The notes below the pieces were generated by a model that saw only the letters and a list, made by a program, of their open reading frames with translations, was not told where the DNA came from and did not search any database. This document shows, piece after piece, positions 13,601 to 15,023 of a stretch of DNA of 15,023 nt. The stretch covers positions 1 through 15,023 of the forward strand of contig CANFIE010000044.1 in the NCBI GenBank assembly GCA_947446625.1, written 5' to 3'. Each line of letters begins with the position of its first letter. The first letter of the stretch is position 1. The position numbers and the translations under genes were made by a program. The DNA comes from Acetobacteraceae bacterium (lineage in GTDB: Bacteria > Pseudomonadota > Alphaproteobacteria > Acetobacterales > Acetobacteraceae).

Positions 13601-15023
13601 CCTGGTGGTGAACGCCGATGGCAGCACCGGTGGTGGCAGCACCAGCGGTGGCGGCACCGGCGGTGGGACCGGCGGCGGCACGGGTGGCACAGGTGGCACG
13701 GGTGGTGGCACCAGCGGCGGCACGGCGGGCAGCCTGGTGGTGCATGATGTGCACCTGAGCGAGCCGACCAGCGGCGTGACGACGGCCAAGTTCGTGGTGA
13801 GCCTGACCAGCGCCGCCAGCAGCCCGGTGACGGTGAACTACACCACCGCCGACGGCACCGCGCTGGCCGGCAGCGGCTATAGCGCCAGCAGCGGGTCGCT
13901 GACCTTCGCGGCCGGCGAGACCAGCAAGACGGTGGATGTGACCGTGCTGCCGAACATGGTTTCCGGCGGCAGCGAGACCTTCACCCTGCAGCTGAGCAAC
14001 GCCACGGGCGCCGCGATCAGCGACGGCCTGGGCGTGGCGACGGTAACCGACAGCGGCGTGGTGGCGATCAACCCCGGCTACCTGCACACCGACGGCACCC
14101 AGATTGTGAATGACGCCGGCCAGTCGGTGCAGCTGAACTCGGTGAGCTGGTTCGGCTTCGAGAGCGCCAACTTCAGCGCCCATGGCCTGTGGACCCGCGA
14201 CTACCACGGCATGATGGACCAGATGGTGGAGTTGGGCTTCAACTCCATCCGGCTGCCCTACTGCGACCAGATGTTCGACGCGGCCAGCGTGGCCAATGGC
14301 ATCGACTTTGCGAAGAACCCGGACCTGGTGGGGCTGAGCCCCTTGCAGATCCTCGACCGGATCGTGGCCTATGCCGGCGAGATTGGGCTGAAGATTGTGC
14401 TGGATCACCACCGCAACTCGGCCGGCGCCGGCAGCACCGAGAACGGGCTGTGGTACGACGCCAAGTATTCCGAAGCGAAGATGATCGAGAACTGGCAGAT
14501 GCTGGCGGACCGCTACGGCCACAGCACCTCGGTGATTGGTGCCGACCTGCACAACGAGCCGCATGCCGCCGCCAGCTGGGGCGATGGCAGCGCCACCGAC
14601 TGGCAGGCCGCGGCCGAGCGGATTGGCAATGCGGTGCTGGACCATGCGCCGAACTGGCTGATCTTCGTGGAAGGGATTGGTTCCGACCCCACCGGCACCT
14701 ACTGGTGGGGTGGCGACCTGGCCGGGGTGGCAACCCACCCGGTGGTGCTGGAGGTGGACAACCGGCTGGTCTACTCGCCGCATGACTACCCGAACTCGAT
14801 CTACCCGCAGGCCTGGTTCAGCGACCCGAACTACCCGGCGAATGAGCCGGCGATCTTCAACCAGAAGTGGGGCTTCATCTACGCCCAGGACATTGCCCCG
14901 CTGTGGGTTGGCGAATGGGGCAGCAAGCTGACCGACCCGAAGGACGTGCAGTGGGCCGATGCCATCACCAAGTACATGCAGGGCGAAACCAGCGCGCTGC
15001 ACATTGCCCCGGGCGAGCAGGGG
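10659..15023 (+). CDS. Large modular cellulase: CBM2, Calx-beta x7, CBM2, Calx-beta, GH5 (3' end outside window)
   Basis: One frame stays open for 1455 codons to the window edge. Modules (residues, approximate): CBM2 1-97; Calx-beta 105-214, 219-327, 331-443, 444-551, 556-664, 668-776, 779-888; CBM2 893-987; Gly/Thr/Ser linker 988-1025; Calx-beta 1026-1133; GH5 from 1140. The GH5 part (WFGFESANFSAHGLWTRDY, GFNSIRLPY, LDHHR, ADLHNEPH, LVYSPHDY, LWVGEWGSKL) closely resembles Acidothermus E1, a GH5 subfamily 1 endo-beta-1,4-glucanase. Glu1300 is the likely acid/base and Glu1419 the nucleophile. Both CBM2 copies keep tryptophans suited to cellulose binding. There is no signal peptide: the protein starts MPASLNTQ and enters the CBM at once, and an upstream in-frame stop at 10587 excludes a longer N-terminus. 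Type I secretion by a C-terminal signal beyond the window is therefore likely (inference). The role is probably cellulose cleavage outside the cell. Confidence 0.9.
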   Translation, partial: MPASLNTQIASEWANGFVANLTLTNDATYLNNWTVEFDATFDITNIWNAQVLSHVGNHYVIQGMFYNASVVPAGVVNWGFQAANGQSSAISHLVLNNAATDTTPRVTVWDQDIDEPPPGVSHETSFSIDLSTASATPVTVRYDTRDGTAHEGTDYIGAHGTVTFAAGETHKTVAVDILSDNLVEGQESFTLELSGLTGGALMRKPVATLNIHDSTPAPTLSVADVTVTEPASGSTPAGFVVSMSKAAAVPITVAYTTQDGTARAGTDYTATSGTVTFAAGETSKVVNVATLADAVHEPAENFAMKLSAPSLGTLADATGVATIVEPVVPPTISVSDVTLSEPANGTALASFTISLSAPSATPVTVDYATQDGSGVAGQDYVAANSTVTFAPGETSKTVSIVVNADALVESDESFGLGLSHAGNGTLADAQGIATIHDGTVLPALSITDVAVAEPESGTTMASFTISLDQASAQTVTVDYATADGTATAGTDYTATSGTLSFAPGETSKTVEVVVTPDVPVSPTETFLLNLSAPTNAVIADASGLGTIIEPTNTADFSVADATVTEPGAGTANASFVVTLAHAVAAPVTVNYATADGTALAGTDYIAASGTLTFAVGETSKVVSVAAKADALVEGTEGFGLVLSGQSAGTLARATASGTILDGTTPPSLSISDVSLSEPQSGTANANFTVSLSKAATQTITVNYATANGTAQAGTDYTATSGTLTFAVGETTKVVSVAVAADMAVESTETFSLALSSPSLATLAKASGTGSIQDTAPALLAVSDATVAEPVGGNATETFTVTLSRANNAPVTVNYATQDGTALAGTDYVATSGSLTFAAGETSKTVSVTVTPNSAISTNEQFSLKLSGPSGALLGDDTGVGSITVAPPVVASTISVTEVVRSEWNSGWVADFTLGNTGAAKKGWTVSFDYGSDLVNVWNAHVVSHVGSHYVLAGQDYNADLGTGGGVGFGFQANGASAGLTNLVVNADGSTGGGSTSGGGTGGGTGGGTGGTGGTGGGTSGGTAGSLVVHDVHLSEPTSGVTTAKFVVSLTSAASSPVTVNYTTADGTALAGSGYSASSGSLTFAAGETSKTVDVTVLPNMVSGGSETFTLQLSNATGAAISDGLGVATVTDSGVVAINPGYLHTDGTQIVNDAGQSVQLNSVSWFGFESANFSAHGLWTRDYHGMMDQMVELGFNSIRLPYCDQMFDAASVANGIDFAKNPDLVGLSPLQILDRIVAYAGEIGLKIVLDHHRNSAGAGSTENGLWYDAKYSEAKMIENWQMLADRYGHSTSVIGADLHNEPHAAASWGDGSATDWQAAAERIGNAVLDHAPNWLIFVEGIGSDPTGTYWWGGDLAGVATHPVVLEVDNRLVYSPHDYPNSIYPQAWFSDPNYPANEPAIFNQKWGFIYAQDIAPLWVGEWGSKLTDPKDVQWADAITKYMQGETSALHIAPGEQG
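10971..13319 (+). repeat. Tandem array of seven Calx-beta coding repeats, period about 336 nt
   Basis: Each unit carries G-x-D-Y-x-A-x-x-x-T-hydrophobic-x-F-A-x-G-E-T. The first codon of this block lies at 11112, 11451, 11787, 12123, 12459, 12795 and 13128, giving steps of 113, 112, 112, 112, 112 and 111 codons. An eighth unit (13869) is separated by the second CBM2 and the linker. Units at 11451, 12123 and 12795 share the same 30 nt from GGCACCGACTAC onward. The first unit is the most divergent and lacks the usual SVxDVxVxEP first strand. Calx-beta repeats bind calcium and act as spacers or adhesive modules in secreted proteins. Confidence 0.9.
13620..13733 (+). repeat. Gly/Thr/Ser low-complexity linker (GGT/GGC/ACC minisatellite)
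   Basis: Simple-sequence coding DNA for a flexible linker of Gly, Thr and Ser (residues 988-1025; GGGTGGGTGGGTGGTGG-type core). It separates the second CBM2 from the last Calx-beta and the catalytic domain. Such linkers are usual in cellulases and tend to vary in length. Confidence 0.85.

Noticed and set aside
13620..13733. Possible CRISPR-like or microsatellite array
   Set aside because: It is in-frame Gly/Thr/Ser linker coding sequence with no spacers and no regular unit of CRISPR size.

Overview
The window is G+C-rich DNA, very probably from an alphaproteobacterium of the Acetobacteraceae/Rhodospirillales type (Roseomonas-like). The pointers are hopanoid genes of the hpnK-hpnL kind, orphan tripartite-tricarboxylate (TctC/Bug) binding proteins, the order sppA-ihfB-lapA-trpF, densely packed genes with ATGA overlaps, and TAGAGCA-flanked intergenic hairpins. 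The assignment rests on gene content and style, not on a database match.

Left part (1-3480, + strand): the 3' end of hpnK, then hpnL (hopanoid modification and membrane biology), then two tandem periplasmic binding proteins of the TctC/Bug family with no TctA/TctB partners. A chain of three perfect hairpins (2418-2474) lies just before the second binding protein. The second binding protein converges on a minus-strand operon. The gap between them (3478-3581) holds two long hairpins whose outer stems contain the TAG stop codons of both converging genes.

Middle-left (3579-6845, - strand): a tight operon read glpK (glycerol kinase) -> AtuA-like acyclic-terpene-utilisation protein -> a stand-alone AtuA C-terminal-domain protein. 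glpK and atuA overlap by ATGA. The 55-nt gap between atuA and the last gene is filled exactly by a 20-codon mini-ORF that overlaps both neighbours by ATGA.

Middle-right (6918-10309, + strand): an M20D amidohydrolase, an S49 protease (SppA), IHF beta with a Lys/Ala/Pro-rich tail, a LapA-domain membrane protein and phosphoribosylanthranilate isomerase (trpF). All are closely spaced or overlapping, a housekeeping cluster. trpB does not follow trpF here.

Right end (10310-15023): a 349-nt gap that is markedly AT-richer at its centre leads into one very large open frame starting at 10659 and still open at the window edge (1455 codons seen). It encodes a modular cellulase: CBM2, seven Calx-beta repeats, a second CBM2, a Gly/Thr/Ser linker, an eighth Calx-beta and a GH5 subfamily-1-like (Acidothermus E1-like) endoglucanase domain. 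It begins directly with a carbohydrate-binding module and has no Sec signal peptide, so type I secretion through a C-terminal signal outside the window is the most likely export route. This is the most notable object in the window.
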